Shown here: positions 1 through 12,663 of the stretch, in pieces | Layout: every line of letters begins with the position of its first letter | How positions within the stretch are numbered: position 1 is the stretch's first letter | The notes under the pieces: model-generated | Database searches by the model: none | Told to the model about the DNA's origin: nothing | The model's input: only the letters and a program-made list of their open reading frames with translations | Source: Tetracentron sinense | Taxonomy: Eukaryota > Streptophyta > Magnoliopsida > Trochodendrales > Trochodendraceae | DNA: 64,000 nucleotides | Direction of reading: 5' to 3' | Assembly: GCA_015143295.1 (NCBI GenBank) | Contig: CM026553.1 | Span: 1,984,001-2,048,000 of the forward strand | Made by a program: the position numbers and the translations under genes

Positions 1-28
1 GGCGAAGTACCCCGAGTTGTTTGAATGA
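1..28 (+). CDS. Ty3/gypsy pol, last codons (partial)
   Basis: These bases encode the last residues of a gypsy polyprotein, ending KYPELFE and a TGA stop. They match the chromodomain end of the complete element at 58294-58321 almost base for base, including the 3' untranslated bases that follow. The rest of the element lies left of the window. It can only be identified through its neighbour copy. Confidence 0.85.
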
Positions 29-124
29 TTTTGGGTATAACTTGTAATTTTGTTTCGAATTGTTATGCTAAGTTGTTTAAATTGTAAAGCACGCATTGTC
101 CAAATTTCGAGGACGAAATTTTTG

Positions 125-138
125 TAAGGGGGGGAGAA
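125..138 (+). other. polypurine tract of gypsy element
   Basis: A purine run (AAGGGGGGGAGAA) directly precedes the TG of the LTR at 139. This is the usual plus-strand primer position in LTR retrotransposons. The same tract precedes the LTRs at 5116 and 58432, and a version of it precedes 12452 on the minus strand. Confidence 0.85.
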
Positions 139-2483
139 TGTAGCACCCCGGACTTTTTCATCCTTAATGAACAGCACCTTCGTAGCTAATTGGCCGTTTT
201 TGTAGTCTAATTAATAAATAAGGGAGAAATCGGAAATTCCAAAACGTTAGAAATGTGCGTTTTCGAAAGACGAACCCAACGCAAGTTGAATCGTCGAAAT
301 CCGACGAGCGAGTCAAAAGATATGGTCAAAACAGTCCAGACATAGAGAGAACCGATCGCTCAGTCCAGTCAGCGATCGATCGGTCCATAACCGATCGATC
401 TGTAGCTATCGCACGGTCAGAAATTTTGTATGGGGAAATTTTCCAGAGAGTGAGTTTTTGACCGGTCGATCGGTCATAAACACCGATCGCTCGGTAGGCA
501 ACCGATCGATCGGTCATAACCACCGATCGCTCGGTCTTCGCGTTTTTTACAGAAATTTCAGTAAGGGCTTTATCATCTTTTGGGGGTTAAACCCTTTCTC
601 CTTAAGGCTTGCCCGAGCCTTAGGGCATCATTCACTATACTTAGAGAGATTTGGGAGATAAGAGAGAGGAGAAAAGGGTTTCCTAAACCTAGGTTGCTTT
701 TGGAGAAGAAATCAAAGGGGTGAAGACCCTAGATAGTCCCCAAGCACGTTTTCTTCAAGATTTCAACTCAAGCTCGGGTGGAGGTGCATTCTCCAAGCTA
801 GGGCAGCACTCACTCACGTTTTTGAAAGGGGTTTCTTCCCCAACTCAAGTCCCCTTCAAGCAAAGGCTTCTTCCTTCCAAATAGAGCTTCTATTTCAAGG
901 TTTCTTCAAGATCAAACCTTGATCTAAGGTTAGTACACCCTACTAACTTACCCTAGCAATAAATCTAGGTTTTTCCTTATGAAATATGATTCTTGTTAGT
1001 GTGTTTTATTCCTTGCAAAATGTGTCATCTATAATAAATATAAACAAGATAAAGAAAGAGTAGGGATGCTTGGATGGAGGTTGGATACGGCGATTGGATG
1101 CCGAATGTGTGATATATGATGTGTGGGATGTGGATTGGAAAATGGAGGATGGGCATTGTACAAATAACAAACTTACCCTTGTGTGATTGAATGGAAAATA
1201 TGCATTAAAAAGAAGGAGATAAACTACTAAGGAATAACGTATGAAAGTGTTTGACAAAATGCCTAAACTATGAATAAATGATCTCAATGAAGGACATGGA
1301 AATGGGTTTTATGCATGTGTCCTTATAAATGATAAATTGATCAAATGTTATGCAAACTACTTAGGTTACTTATGTTCATATCATGAATTGAATTATAATG
1401 TCATATTTGGTTATTTCCATTATCATGATTGTCACTATGGACACGTACACGAGCACGCATGATAGCATGAACCGTGATTTCAAGAGCATGTGCATATAAT
1501 AAACAACAAGAAATATAGCATGTCAAGGAGGTTGGTAGCCCAGGGACATTCGGGTGCTAGCCTCTGGCTCACAAGTGCATTGCATAACAAGGAGGTTGGT
1601 AGCCCAGGGACATTCGGGTGCTAGCCTCTGGCTCACAAGTGCATTTCATAACAAGGAGGTTGGTAGCCCAGGGAGGATTCGGGTACTAACCTCTGGCTCA
1701 CAAGTGCATTGCATATCAAGGAGGTTGGCAGCCCAGGGAGATTCGGGTGCTAGCCTCTGGCTCACAAGTTTACAAGATAGAAGTTTACAAGATGATGATC
1801 ATGCATTCATGCATGCACGCATACATGATTTCTACGAGGCATACCGGGACATGACAGGGGTTTTCAAGCATGAGTTTTATCGGCATTTTCGCATTCATGT
1901 ACGCACGTCAGGATGCTTGTATTGTGTCTTGCCCTATACTGTTTCTTTGTGATGTTTCTATTACTGCTTGTATGATATTACTACTATGTGTTTTTATTAT
2001 TGTTATGGTCTGCTAGTAGCTTGTACTCGCTGAGTATTCCATGCTCAGCCGTACTTTCATGTCGGCAGGTACTGAGGGAGCCCTCGACCCGGAGCCTTGG
2101 GTCGAGGAAGAGTATACAGAGGAGAGAGAGTCGGCTGTCCCATTACAGTCTCAGGCGGACCGAGACCTCGATGCGTGGCCATACCTCGACCACTGTTGAG
2201 GGGAGAGTATGAGAGGGTTTGGTGTATTTTGATATTTTGATAGGTGGGCCTGTCCACCTTAGGCTTAGACATGTCTTGTATTTATGTTAACTTGGAATAC
2301 TATTTTGGATCATCAGAAGAAATGAAAATTTGTTTACGCTTCCGCATATATGATAGCTTCCGCGCTCTGATTATCGTTATGAATACTGTATTTTATCTTG
2401 TGCATTACAGGATGGTTTGATAGGTTCGCAGTGTGACACCTAAAATATCCCTAAACTCCTAGGGGGTATTTCGGGGCGTTACA
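139..2483 (+). mobile_element. 3' LTR of a Ty3/gypsy chromovirus
   Basis: The LTR opens TGTAGCACCCCGGAC and closes GGGGCGTTACA (TG...CA), 2345 bp. It is collinear with the LTRs of the complete element at 50750-60973 and belongs to the same subfamily. It holds a palindrome array (351-536), four copies of a roughly 60-bp unit (about 1525-1770) where the complete element has seven 69-bp units, and a stem-loop at 2029-2049. It ends inside the RT of a second gypsy element, so the right flank 2484-2488 (ATATT) is the expected target duplication; the left copy is outside the window. Confidence 0.92.
351..536 (+). repeat. ACCGATCGATCGGT-type palindrome array
   Basis: About eight imperfect copies of a 14-bp palindrome (ACCGATCGATCGGT and variants such as ACCGATCGCTCGGT) are spaced by short linkers. 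A unique stretch of about 40 bp splits the array into two groups. Equivalent arrays in this subfamily lie at 50961-51146 and 58644-58829. Confidence 0.9.
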
Positions 2484-2484
2484 A

Positions 2485-5024
2485 TATTTCTCCAAGATTG
2501 ACCTTAGAGCAGGTTATCACCAATTGAAGATTAAGTCAGAAGATGTTCCGAAAACAGCTTTCAGGACGCGGAATGGACATTATGAGTTCCTTGTCATGCC
2601 TTTTGGGTTGAAGAATGCACTGGTGGTGTTCATGGTTCTAATGAACCAGGTGTTCCAATCATACTTGGATCAATGTGTGATTGTGTTCATTTATGACATT
2701 TTGGTGTATTCCCAGACACGGGAAGATCATGCACGAGATCTCTGCCTTGCTTTGGAGATGTTGAGAGAGCATCGACTATATGTCAAATTGAGCAAGTGTG
2801 AATTTTGTCTAGAGAAAGTGGCATTCCTGGGCCACGTAGTGTCAGCTGAAGGCATCTCATTTGACCTAGTGAAGATAGAGGTAGTCACATGTTAGGAAAG
2901 ACCTAAAAGTGTCACCGAGATTCGGAGTTTCCTCGGCTTGGCAGGCTACTACCGGAGATTTGTTGAGGGATTCTCCAGTCTAGCAGCACCGCTTACCCAT
3001 CTTATGCGAAAGAATGCCAAATTTGTATGGAGCGACCGATGTGAAGTTAGCTTCCAGGAGTTGAAGAAACGCCTTACTACGGCTCCTGTACTCACTGTGT
3101 GCCATCCGGGAGTGGTGGTCTTATCGTTTACAGTGATGCCTCCCACGTGGGATTAGGGGGTGTACTCATGCAGCACGGTAAGGTCATTGCCTATACCTCA
3201 AGGCAATTGAAGGAGCATGAGAAGAATTATCCCACTTATGACTTAGAGCTTGCCGTGGTTGTGTTTGCTTTGAAGATTTGGCGACATTATCTTTATGGGG
3301 AACAGTTTGAGGTATTCACAAACTATAAAAGTCTTAAGAATTTTTTTTCCCAGAAAGAGTTGAATTTGAGGCAAAGAAGATGGGTAGAGTTTTTGAAAGA
3401 CTATGAGTGCTCCATCCAATACTACCCGGGTAAAGCGAATGTGGTTGCGGATGCATTGAGTAGGAAGTCACATGGGCTTGTTGCATACATGATGGTTCAA
3501 GAATGGAAGTTGTTAGAGGATGCCTCCAACCTTGACATTAGTTTCAGTCCTCCTACTCATGGGCCTATGATGGCAAATGTCATGGTGAAACCATGCTTCA
3601 TTGATCGGATCCGGGAGTTGCAAGTAGCGGATGCCGAGTTGATTACTTTCCGTGACAAGGCGATTGGCAAAGGAAGTGTTGAGTTTGCCACGAATGGTGA
3701 AGGGGCGATCACATTCAAGGGAAGACTTTCTGTTCCGGCCGATGTTGATCTCCGAAGAGAAATTTTGGATGAAGCCCACCATTCTAAGTACACGCTACAC
3801 CCTGGAGGAACAAAGATGTATCGAAATCTCAAAAAGTTATTTTGGTGGCAAAACATGAAGAGAGAAGTGGCCGAGTATGTGTCAAAATACTTGGTGTGCC
3901 AGCAAGTCAAAGCCGAACACAAGAGACCGACAAGACTTTTACAGTCCCTCCCTATTCCCAAGTGGAAATGGGAACACATCTCCATGGATTTCATTGTGGG
4001 GTTGCCGAGGACGGTAAGAAACTTCGATACTATTTGGGTTGTTGTTGACAGGCAAACTAAGTCCGCCCATTTCTTGCCATACCGGACTACTTTCAATTCA
4101 AATCAGTTAGCGGTACTGTACATCAAGGAAATCGTTCAATTGCATGGGGTGCTAGTGAGCATTATGTCGAATAGAGATCCTCGATTCACTTCTAGGTTCT
4201 GGAAGAGCTTCCAGAGTGCAATGGGTTCCCGTTTGGACTTTAGCACCGTTTTTTATCTACCGACGGATGGGCAAACAGAATGGGTGAACCAAATCATCGA
4301 GGACATGCTCCGGACATGTATACTAGACTTTAAGGGAAGTTGGGAAGACCACTTGCCTTTGGTAGAGTTCACTTATAATAACAACTATCAGGAAAACATA
4401 CAGATGGCGCCTTTTGAGGCTGTGCACGGAAGGAGTTGTAGATCCCCTTTGTATTGGGATGAAGTTTGGGAAAGGAAGGTGTTAGGCCCCGAGTTGATTG
4501 AACAGACCGTAGACAGGGTCAAGATTATCCGGGAGAGGTTAAAGACCGCACAGGATTGATAGAAGAGCTATGATGACAATCGAATGAGAGATCTTGAATT
4601 TCGAGTTGGCAACTTAGTTTTTGTCAATATTTCACCAACCAAAGGTGTAATAAGATTCGGGAAGCGAGGAAAGCCCAGTCCGAGATATGTGGGTCCGTTT
4701 GAGATCATCACTAGAGTTGGTGAGGTGGCTTACCATGTTCCCTTGCCCGCTTATATGGCGATGGTCCACAATGTATTCCGTGTCTCTATGCTCCGGAAAT
4801 ATATCCCGGACCCATCCCATGTCATTAAGCTTGAGCTGGTAGAAATTCGAGAAAATCTCATGCTAATTGAGCAACCAATCCAGATCTTAGACAGACGAGA
4901 TCAAGTCTTACGCAACAAGACCATCCCCTTGGTCTTGGTAAGATGGCAACACCATTCAATAGAAGAAGCTACATAGGAATGAGATACTGAAGTGAGAGAA
5001 AAGCATCCTCAATTGTTTGTTTAA
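2485..5024 (+). pseudogene. degenerate Ty3/gypsy pol (RT-RNase H-integrase-chromodomain)
   Basis: This is the pol of a second chromovirus, cut at its left end by the insertion ending at 2483. Reading order: RT palm, with FIYD where the complete element has FIDD (first catalytic Asp replaced by Tyr); RNase H (YSDAS, DLELA, DALSR); integrase zinc region and core; and the C-terminal chromodomain-like tail ending HPQLF. The frame is broken by TAG at 2893-2895 (a Trp codon in the complete copy), a frameshift near 3100, TGA TAG at 4557-4562 (Arg and Gln codons in the complete copy), and TAG at 4974 with TGA at 4980. The nonsense changes are C-to-T or G-to-A transitions. It still carries CGA at 2731-2733, where the complete element has TGA. 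It is dead as a gene but useful as an outgroup for the 50750 element. Confidence 0.93.
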
Positions 5025-5329
5025 GACCTTGACATTCCTTAGTATTTTTTTGTAGTTTTGTACATGTACGTATCATCCAAATTTTGAGGATGAAATTTTT
5101 GTAAAGGGGGGAGAATGTAGCACCCCGAAACTTTTAATACCTAATGAATAGTGTTTTCATAGCCAATTGACCTTTCACGTAGTCTATTTAATAAATAAAG
5201 AAGAATTTGAAAATTCTAAAAAAAATCCAGAAATGTTCCCCTTCGAAAGATAAATCCAACGCAAATTGAAATATCAAAATCCAACGAACGAGTCAAAAGA
5301 TATGGCCAAAACAACAAAACTTGCAAAGC

Positions 5330-5373
5330 ACCGATCGCTAAGGATCAATCGGTCCAGAACTGATCACTCGGTC
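5330..5373 (+). repeat. short GATC palindrome group
   Basis: Three decayed units (CACCGATCGCTAAGG, GATCAATCGGTCC, CTGATCACTCGGTC) remain of the array seen in related LTRs. The sequence then jumps to unrelated LTR sequence, which suggests a deletion. Confidence 0.7.
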
Positions 5374-5850
5374 TTAACTAGCACGAACTAAGAACTCGAA
5401 CAAATAATTATGAATAAGTGCTCACTAAGTGTTTGATGAAATATCCACATGAGAAATTAACAAGTTAAAATAGAACAACGCAAGTATAAATTGAGTAATC
5501 CATCCCAATATGTTAACCTCAATTGCATGCTTTATATATTTGTCCAACATTCCTCAATTGTGATCATATTGAAAACTGAAAGCCATACGCCTTTTCCTAA
5601 ATTGTTCATGTCATCATAGTTGTTACTATTGACACGCACACAAGCACGCATGCATGCATGAACCGGGTTTTCAAGAGTATATGTATATGATAAATCAAAC
5701 AAGAAAACAAGTACATGTCAAGGAGGTTAGTAGCCCAAGTGAAGGGTGTTAGCCTCTGGCTCACAAGTAAATGAAACCAGACAAGGAGGTTGGTAGCCCA
5801 AGTGAAGGGTGCTAGACTCTGGCTCACAAGTAAATGAAGCTAGTACATGT

Positions 5851-7060
5851 TGTGACACCCCGAACCCGCGCCTATCGGAGTAGTGTCCTGAGACGCGTGC
5901 CCGGTCGTTCATACCGGCTTAACGGAAGACTTTACCGCACAAATGCGTAAAAATTTAAACTTTACTCACATGGAGCAACATAAACTCTGGTCATCACAAT
6001 AGCCATCAACCACAAAAAAAATACCTGTATATTATTTTCCATTGTGTCTGTTTACAAAATGGAGGCACCACTAATGTGCCGGGACAAGTCTCTACCCAAA
6101 GACAAAAGTACAAGGTGCAGGATCCACACCTACTATTCGTCCGCTCCAGTATCTGTTGACATGAAACGTTAGTAAGCTATGAAGCCCAATAAAAAAAACC
6201 ACAATCCATCTATACTATCTTCCACATTATAGCAAAGCATCAATAAACACATAATATACATATGCCGGTTCATGATACAATTTAGTAATATATCCAAGTT
6301 ATATTATGACCCTCAATCACACATGGCCATCGCACCCAACACGAGATTCCCAATCTCGAATATCTTTCCCAATTATGGAGTTCGTTATGCATCATGTATT
6401 TCTTTTACCAAGTTATTTGTTTCGATCATCAACCATGTTTTACTCCGAGTCCTGAGACTCTGTTAACCGGCCTTTAGCCCATACATGTTCATCATAGAGT
6501 GGTCTCTATACCCTATTCGAGCTTGATCATTCCAAGCTCAACACAATTCCAGCATTACCCGGTCACATCATAACTTGAGTCATCCAGACTCCTGAATACT
6601 GTTCCAGTATTTACCCGAATATAACTAACCCTTGGGTGTCCCAACCAACACACACCAGAATCCTGAAGATTATAAACAACTAGGGTAATCATCCTCCAAG
6701 GACTTACCACACATACTTTGACTGACAGCACCTACTGTGTATACACACCGCCATCTCACTGGTTATCAGTCACGAAGGAACCCCGGCCAACTTGTCTACT
6801 GTCATCTTCTGGCTATTCACTGGAGGCACCCCAGGCCTTACTGGACACCATCTCTCCATGACGTACCACCTAGAAGGAACCCCGACAGGCACAGTGCCGC
6901 CTCTTCGGACCCAACCATAGAGGAACCCTGGTCAATACACTATATAATGCTCAGTCACTTTAGACATCTTTTAGGACTCCGACATCTCCCAGTTCAACCA
7001 ATCCTCAATTAAGGACCGATAATCCAAAATTTTATTATATTAAAATTCTGGGTCGTTACA
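5851..7060 (-). mobile_element. solo LTR of 1.2 kb, gypsy-like
   Basis: The element runs from TGTGACACCCC to GGGTCGTTACA on the plus strand and is flanked by a perfect 5-bp duplication CATGT (5846-5850 and 7061-7065). No internal region is present. Orientation is inferred as minus, because the sequence near 5851 resembles the U5 ends of other minus-strand LTRs here and its reverse complement start (TGTAACGACCCAGAATTTTA) matches the LTR that begins at 63980. Confidence 0.9.
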
Positions 7061-8014
7061 CATGTCAAGGAGGTTGGCAGCCCAAGTGAAGAGTGCTAGC
7101 CTCTGGCTGACAAGTAAATGAAATAAGACAAAGAGGTTGGTTGCTCAAGTGAAGGGTGCTAGCCTCTGGCTCAAGGATGTGCCCAGGGATGTGCGGGTAC
7201 CAACCTCTGGCTCACAAGTATACAAGTCAAGACCAAGCAAGACATGTGATTCCGAACAAGACAAGACATGCATGCATGATTTCCACAAGCAAGACCAAGA
7301 CAAGAAATAGGTTTTTAATTATGATAAGTAAGTTTTGAAAGAAACACGAAAGACTATTTTCAAGAGTAATACATGATTTTAAAGTATGATTTTTACCAGG
7401 GTTTTCGCATTCATGCAAGCATGTCACGATTATTACCTTGCTTTACTTCAATGATACCAATGTCTTATATTGCTATTACTGTTTCAATTGATGTGGTGAA
7501 TTATATCTTGTTGCTTTTGTGTGATTTTTATTGCTATGGCTAGCTAGTAGCTTGTACTCGCTGAGTATTCTATACTCAGCCATACTTTTATGTCGACAGG
7601 TACTGAGGAAGCCCTCAACCTTGAGCCCTAGGTTGAGGAAGAATATGTTGAGGAGAAAGAGCCTCCTATCCCGATCCAGTCGTAGGAAGATTGGGATCGC
7701 GTCATCTGGCCATATTTAGATTACTGTTGAGCATAGTGGGCTCAATAGTCATTTTGTATTTTAGTATATTTGATAGGTGGGCATGTCCACCTTTGACTCG
7801 ATATGTTTTGTATATGCTTACTTGGAATACAGACCACCTTATATGGAAAAGAAAGTTTTGGTTTACTCTTCCGCAATCATGTTTAGCTTCCGCACTCTGA
7901 TTTTGGTTGTCATTATATCATAAGTAGCTGAGTTCATTACAGGATGGTTTGACAGGTATGAATAGTCACCTCTAAAGTATCCCTTAACTCCTAGGGGTAT
8001 TTTGGGGGGTGACA

Positions 8015-8193
8015 AAACCAAATGTCAAGTACATCAGGGTATTTGGAAGCAACTACTACATCCTCAGGGATAGAAAGCAACTTGGTAAGTTTGATCCCAG
8101 AAGTGACAAAGGGATCTTTCTTAGTTATTACACAAAGAGTAGAGCATATCAAGTTTATAACTTAACGACTTCTACTGCTATAGAATCTTACAA
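8015..8193 (+). pseudogene. Ty1/copia pol fragment (integrase C-terminal region)
   Basis: An open frame reads KPNVKYIRVFG...LGKFDPRSDKGIFLSY...AYQVYN. This is the conserved copia segment between the integrase core and RT, around the motif usually seen as GKFD-KSDEGIFLGYS. It is bounded on the left by the gypsy LTR ending at 8014 and on the right by an LTR starting at 8194. The rest of this element is not identifiable nearby. TACAA at 8189-8193 would be the target copy of the next insertion. Confidence 0.85.
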
Positions 8194-8983
8194 TGTAGCA
8201 CCCCAGAACATTTTGTGGCTAATGAATAGTGTTTCATGACCAAATGGCTTTCCATGTATTTGGATTTGGCATTTTGTAAGAAAATTGATGTTAACGACCC
8301 TTGTGCAGCGTGTGAAAGGGGGTTTCGTGCCCTAAGAATAATGAAAATGAGGTTGGAAACACCCCTAGGGGTCTGCAGGTGGAAGAAACCAGAAAATGAG
8401 GAGTGTGATCGATCATAAGTAAGGTACAATCGATCGCATCGAGGTGAAATTGGTTCAGGACCTTCGGGTCCATGTGCGATGGATGGATTTCAGGTGTGAT
8501 AGATCGCATGGGGATCTGCGATCGATTGCAAGTGTGTGCAATCGATCACATACAGGGAAAAAATGACAAAAACCTTTGGGTTTATGTGTGATAGATTGCC
8601 CTAGGGTGCAATCAATCGCACTGGATCTACGATCGATCATAGTTAGCGTGCGATCGATCGCAGGCGGTTGCTGATTCCGAATTTGAGGGTTTTAAACCCT
8701 TGGCTTATAAGGGGGATCTCATTTGGGGATTTTTCCAAAACATAAGAGAGACTAAGGGAGAGAAAGAACAGAAGAGGAGATGGGGAGAAATCCAAAAGGG
8801 TTGGATCGAAGATCAAAGGAGCTCAAGATCAAGGTTAGATCCCCCTCAAATCAAGCAAGGGTTCCTCAAATTCCAAGTAGTGTTCTTCCTCAAGGCTTAG
8901 AACCTCAAACCAAGGGATTTTCTACAAGTGAGGATTACTCCTCAAAGGTTAGTACACCCTTACTAGCTAACTTAGTAGTAACT
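8194..8983 (+). mobile_element. truncated gypsy LTR (5' part)
   Basis: It starts TGTAGCACCCCAGAAC and contains a palindrome array (8405-8663), then a TATA-like TTATAA at 8705-8710. It then runs through the leader-like stretch ending GGTTAGTACACCC, where related LTRs continue for another 1.5 kb. It stops at 8983, where a minus-strand LTR begins. The missing part was not found elsewhere in the window. Confidence 0.85.
8405..8663 (+). repeat. TGCGATCGATCGCA-type palindrome array
   Basis: Around nine units of the form TGCGATCGATCGCA, several decayed by one or two bases, lie upstream of the TTATAA at 8705. The arms (TGC/GCA) differ from those of the 139 and 50750 LTRs (ACC/GGT), but symmetry is kept. 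Confidence 0.88.
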
Positions 8984-9699
8984 TGAAACGACCCAAAATC
9001 CTACCTTGACCAAAATAGGACCTTGGGTAGCCACATTTCTTGAACCTGCTTAAATCCATGACATACAAGACATACTAACACGACTCTCCAAAAATGAGGA
9101 TTGCAAAATTTCGATTATACAAATCCAAACCATACTGTACAATGATAATCTATCCAACATATATAACCCACCATAATTGGGATAGTCTAAACCACTAACA
9201 AAAGTAAGACAGTCTAAGCAACATCCTGAAACACATAAGTTTATTACAATCATTTTTAAATGTAAAACAAGGCCTAATAAAGTGTCCACCCAACCAACTC
9301 TCAAGCTTCCTCAACCAGAGGCTCACCTTCTTCTTCTATCTCAACGTAGAAATCCTCAACCACGGCTCAGTAATCAACTCGCTCTAAACCTTCCGACAAT
9401 AACAAGTCGACTGAGCATTGACAACGCTCAGCGGATATCCAGTCTAACTAATAATAGCAATAACTCATGTTCATAACCAATATCAGATTCATGTGACAGT
9501 TAAAAAGTCAATAAAAGTTTCATAGGACATTTGTATAATCCATGAGAAGCTCATATGACACAATCAATGACAGGTTCATATAGCATTTACGTAATCAATG
9601 TCTCAATCCAATGCGAAATCCTATAATTAGAGTGCAGAAGAGCAAGTAGACATGTCATATCCTGTTTCATTGTCCTTATAATTCAGTGTTCATGATTCA

Positions 9700-10250
9700 G
9701 AACTTGAATGTAACTGAAATGTCGCTCAGGACAAATACGAACCATACCCATGCGATAACATAACTGACATGTCATTCAGAACAATAACATAACTGACATG
9801 CAGCTCGGAATGGATACGGACCATACCCATGCAGTAACATGACTGACATGCCGCTCAGAATGGATACAGATCATGCCCATACAAGAACTTAACTGACATG
9901 TCGCTCGAAATGGATACGGACCATGCCCATACAATAACTTAACTGATATGCCGCTCAGAATGGATACGGACCATGCCCATGCAGTAACATGACTGACATG
10001 CCACCGCTCGGAATGGATACGGACCATATGCCTATACAATCACTTAACTGACACGCCGTTCGGAATGGATACGGACCATGCCCATACAATAACTTAACTG
10101 ACAACTTACTGAGAATCGATACGGAGCACGCCCATACAATAACTTAACTGACATGCCGCTCGGAATGGATACGGACCATGCCCATACAATAACTTAGCTG
10201 ACATGCCATTCGAAATGGATATGGACCATGCCCATGCCATGCTTATATAC
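9700..10250. repeat. ~50-bp tandem repeat inside LTR
   Basis: About ten units share CTGACATGCCGCTCGGAATG, then GATACGGACCATGCCCATAC. Two copies in a row are visible at about 9842 and 9892. A related but shorter array occurs in the LTR at 22151-24561 (around 23760-23880), which supports common descent of the two LTRs. Confidence 0.8.
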
Positions 10251-11769
10251 CCATGAGACTTGTAAGAAAACTACAATACATGTGAACTTGTATTTGAGTG
10301 TCGTGATTAACATCCGAGCTCGCTCATTACTTAGATTCCAATCTCCCGCCATAGAAACTCCACCATACTGTCCCATACCATATGGTTAGAGAATTCCCGA
10401 TTTAGAAGACCTTCCTCTAACCTTTGGCCTACCCGAATATCAATCACCATATGATATAGATAGGCATAATTTAACATTGGTGATTAATATTCGAACCCGG
10501 TCATCGCCTAGACTTCAGTCTTCCGGGCCAAGAAACTCCGATAGGTTACATCTCCCTAGTTAGAGAATTCTCGACCTGGGGGAATTCTTGTAGGATTTGG
10601 CCTATCAGAATGTTGATCACCATACAAACCTAAATAGGCCATAATTTAGCATACAAGTGTTTAGGGCATAATTTACATAGTCATAGTAAACAATATTTTA
10701 TCATGATTTTATAATTTTCTTAACAAATTTCATAAATAGTAAACTTCATCTCATTCCCCTCATTCATAAAACATCATAATAGTATAATCATACTCAATAG
10801 AATTTGCATCACAAGTAAAAGCCCCAAGTCATGGATATAATCCTACTAGCCATTTTCAATAGAATTCATAATACATGCAAAACCCCCATGTTATATAAAT
10901 AGCACATAATTTAGCATGATAAACCATAATATCTCATTCACTTAGTTTCTCAATTCTCAATAACATCATATTAACATTGAAAATACTCTTAAGCATTTAA
11001 ACAAAAACTAAGTGTATTTATTATGTGTACATTGCCCTTCCCATTTTTCCATCATACAATAGCGATTCACATAATCCATGAGCATCCAATTTAAGCTCAA
11101 CCCCGCTACATGCATCTATAATTCATCCCTCTACAATTTTAGCTCATCCACCATCATTTCCACACATCCATAACCCATAGAGCATAAACCATAATCCAAT
11201 TTAAGCTTCTAACATACAAATCCATCTTTATCCTTACTTGAACATGGAACATCCCATAAAAATTCATCGTTTACCATGCTTAATTAGTAAACATACTAAT
11301 ACAAGGTTTAGATTAGATGAGAAATAGACCATTCACATATAATGGAGCTTGGAGCACATGCAAAACCCCCATTTCAAGAGTAAAATCTATCATTTATGCT
11401 TATTACCTACTCATCTTTACATAATCATGTAATACCCTTGATAACCCATAAACATTCTTATTTAAACATGCAAAACGTTTACTAAGGTTAGATTAGAAAG
11501 GATATCGACCTTAGGGATCCTTCCTCTGGATCCAAATTGCTCGCAAGAAGCTTTAAGGAAGATGTCCAAGGTTTCCTTGCAATTTCCAAGCTATCTCCTT
11601 CTTCTCCAAGAAATTTCTCCCTCAAAACCTTAGGTTTCCTCTTCTCCCTTGCCAAATTATGGTAGACATGGTTTAGAACCCTAAAATCCTTGAAATAGAG
11701 CCCCTATTTATAGCCCCAAGGATAAAAAAACCCAGAAAAACACACTTTTTAACAAAATCTGGGCGCAAG

Positions 11770-11938
11770 TGCGATCGATCGCACCTTTGTTGCGATCTAT
11801 CGCACTTAGACCCCGAAGAACTTCAAAAAAGCTTGCCTGAATGCGATTGATCGCAGAATTTTGTGATAGATCGCATTATTTTGCGATCGATCGCACTTGG
11901 TTTGCGATCGATCGCACTTTGTTTGCGATAGATCGCAG
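11770..11938 (-). repeat. TGCGATCGATCGCA-type palindrome array
   Basis: Six units (TGCGATCGATCGCA, with variants TGCGATCTATCGCA and TGCGATTGATCGCA) lie 58 bp upstream, on the minus strand, of a TATAAATA box (plus-strand TATTTATA at 11705-11712). Confidence 0.88.
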
Positions 11939-12452
11939 CCCCCTTTTCAGATTCTGACTGATTTTTACCTCACTTTTGTATTTTGACCATAACTTTTGAC
12001 TCGCTTATTTGATTTTGACGATTCAACTTGCGTTGGACTCGTCTTTCAAGGGGAACAACTTTGTCTCTGATAAACAAATCCCAATTTTAATGTTTTAAAG
12101 GACTAAATGGGCTCTAAAGCTTACTGGTATATAATTTCATCAGACAAAAGATTAGAAAACCCACTTTTGACTTAGCTTAGACTCAAAATCTGGAAAAATA
12201 TTAAACATGAACCATGAAGAGGGTTTGAATACCTTTCTAATGGTTTAAGGATCACTCGATTCCGATAAGCGACAAAACTAGAGATTCCTAAAGTTTGAAG
12301 GTATGTTAAGGCATCTCTCTCTTTACAACTGTAATTAAGCCTTGATTACACTACACCAATTAGATATAAATACATATGCATAAAATATGATAAAAATTAA
12401 CTACCTTTATTAAAAAAGATAGAAATAGGGAATTTAGATTCAAGTCTCTACA

Positions 12453-12663
12453 TCCTCCCCCCTTCAAAGAATATCGTCCTTGAAATTTCAAGATTGATCA
12501 AAAGGGTGTGAATTATTTTTCTCTAAATACTTTATGTTTCCAAGTCACACATGAGTATAACACTCACTAACCAACAATGCGCATGAGACATATGTTAACT
12601 ATTCATGTTGATTAAGTGCACAAACAACATATTCATATAGGCAGCATGCTTTTACACATATAA
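12453..12663 (-). other. purine tract and short leftover of gypsy interior
   Basis: On the minus strand this reads AAATTTCAAGGACGATATTC, then a purine tract (12453-12467), directly before the LTR start at 12452. It is the same arrangement as the 3' untranslated end of the complete element (CGAGGACGAAA, then purines). The remaining ~190 bp are not recognisable coding sequence. Confidence 0.7.

Larger units (their letters stand above)
5116..8014 (+). mobile_element. 3' LTR of second gypsy element, split by a solo LTR
   Basis: The LTR opens TGTAGCACCCCGAAAC just after a purine tract (about 5102-5115) and closes GGGGGGTGACA at 8014. Removing the inserted LTR and one target copy leaves about 1684 bp. 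It keeps short versions of the family landmarks: a palindrome group at 5330-5373, a few GGTTGGTAGCCC repeats around 5720-5830 and 7070-7180, and the stem-loop at 7560-7580. No TATA-like box was seen after the palindromes and that part looks deleted. The right flank is copia DNA beginning AAACC. Confidence 0.88.
8984..12452 (-). mobile_element. 3' LTR of a minus-strand gypsy derivative
   Basis: On the minus strand it starts TGTAGAGACTTGAATC at 12452, right after a purine tract, and ends GGGTCGTTTCA at 8984. It is 3469 bp, longer than its relatives (about 2.4-2.5 kb at 22151 and 18080), partly because of a roughly 50-bp tandem array at 9700-10250. It has a palindrome array (11770-11938), a TATA-like box (11705-11712) and a stem-loop (9411-9431). 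Its sequence belongs to the TGTAGAGAC...GTCGTTACA family, not to the family of the LTR at 13152-15583. Confidence 0.83.

Noticed and set aside
1525..1770. Regular repeat-spacer look, considered as a CRISPR array
   Set aside because: Units are contiguous tandem copies with no unique spacers, inside a plant LTR.
8700..8986. Overlapping open frames after the TTATAA box
   Set aside because: This is the GA/CT-rich untranslated leader of an LTR; similar leaders occur in other LTRs here without a conserved frame.
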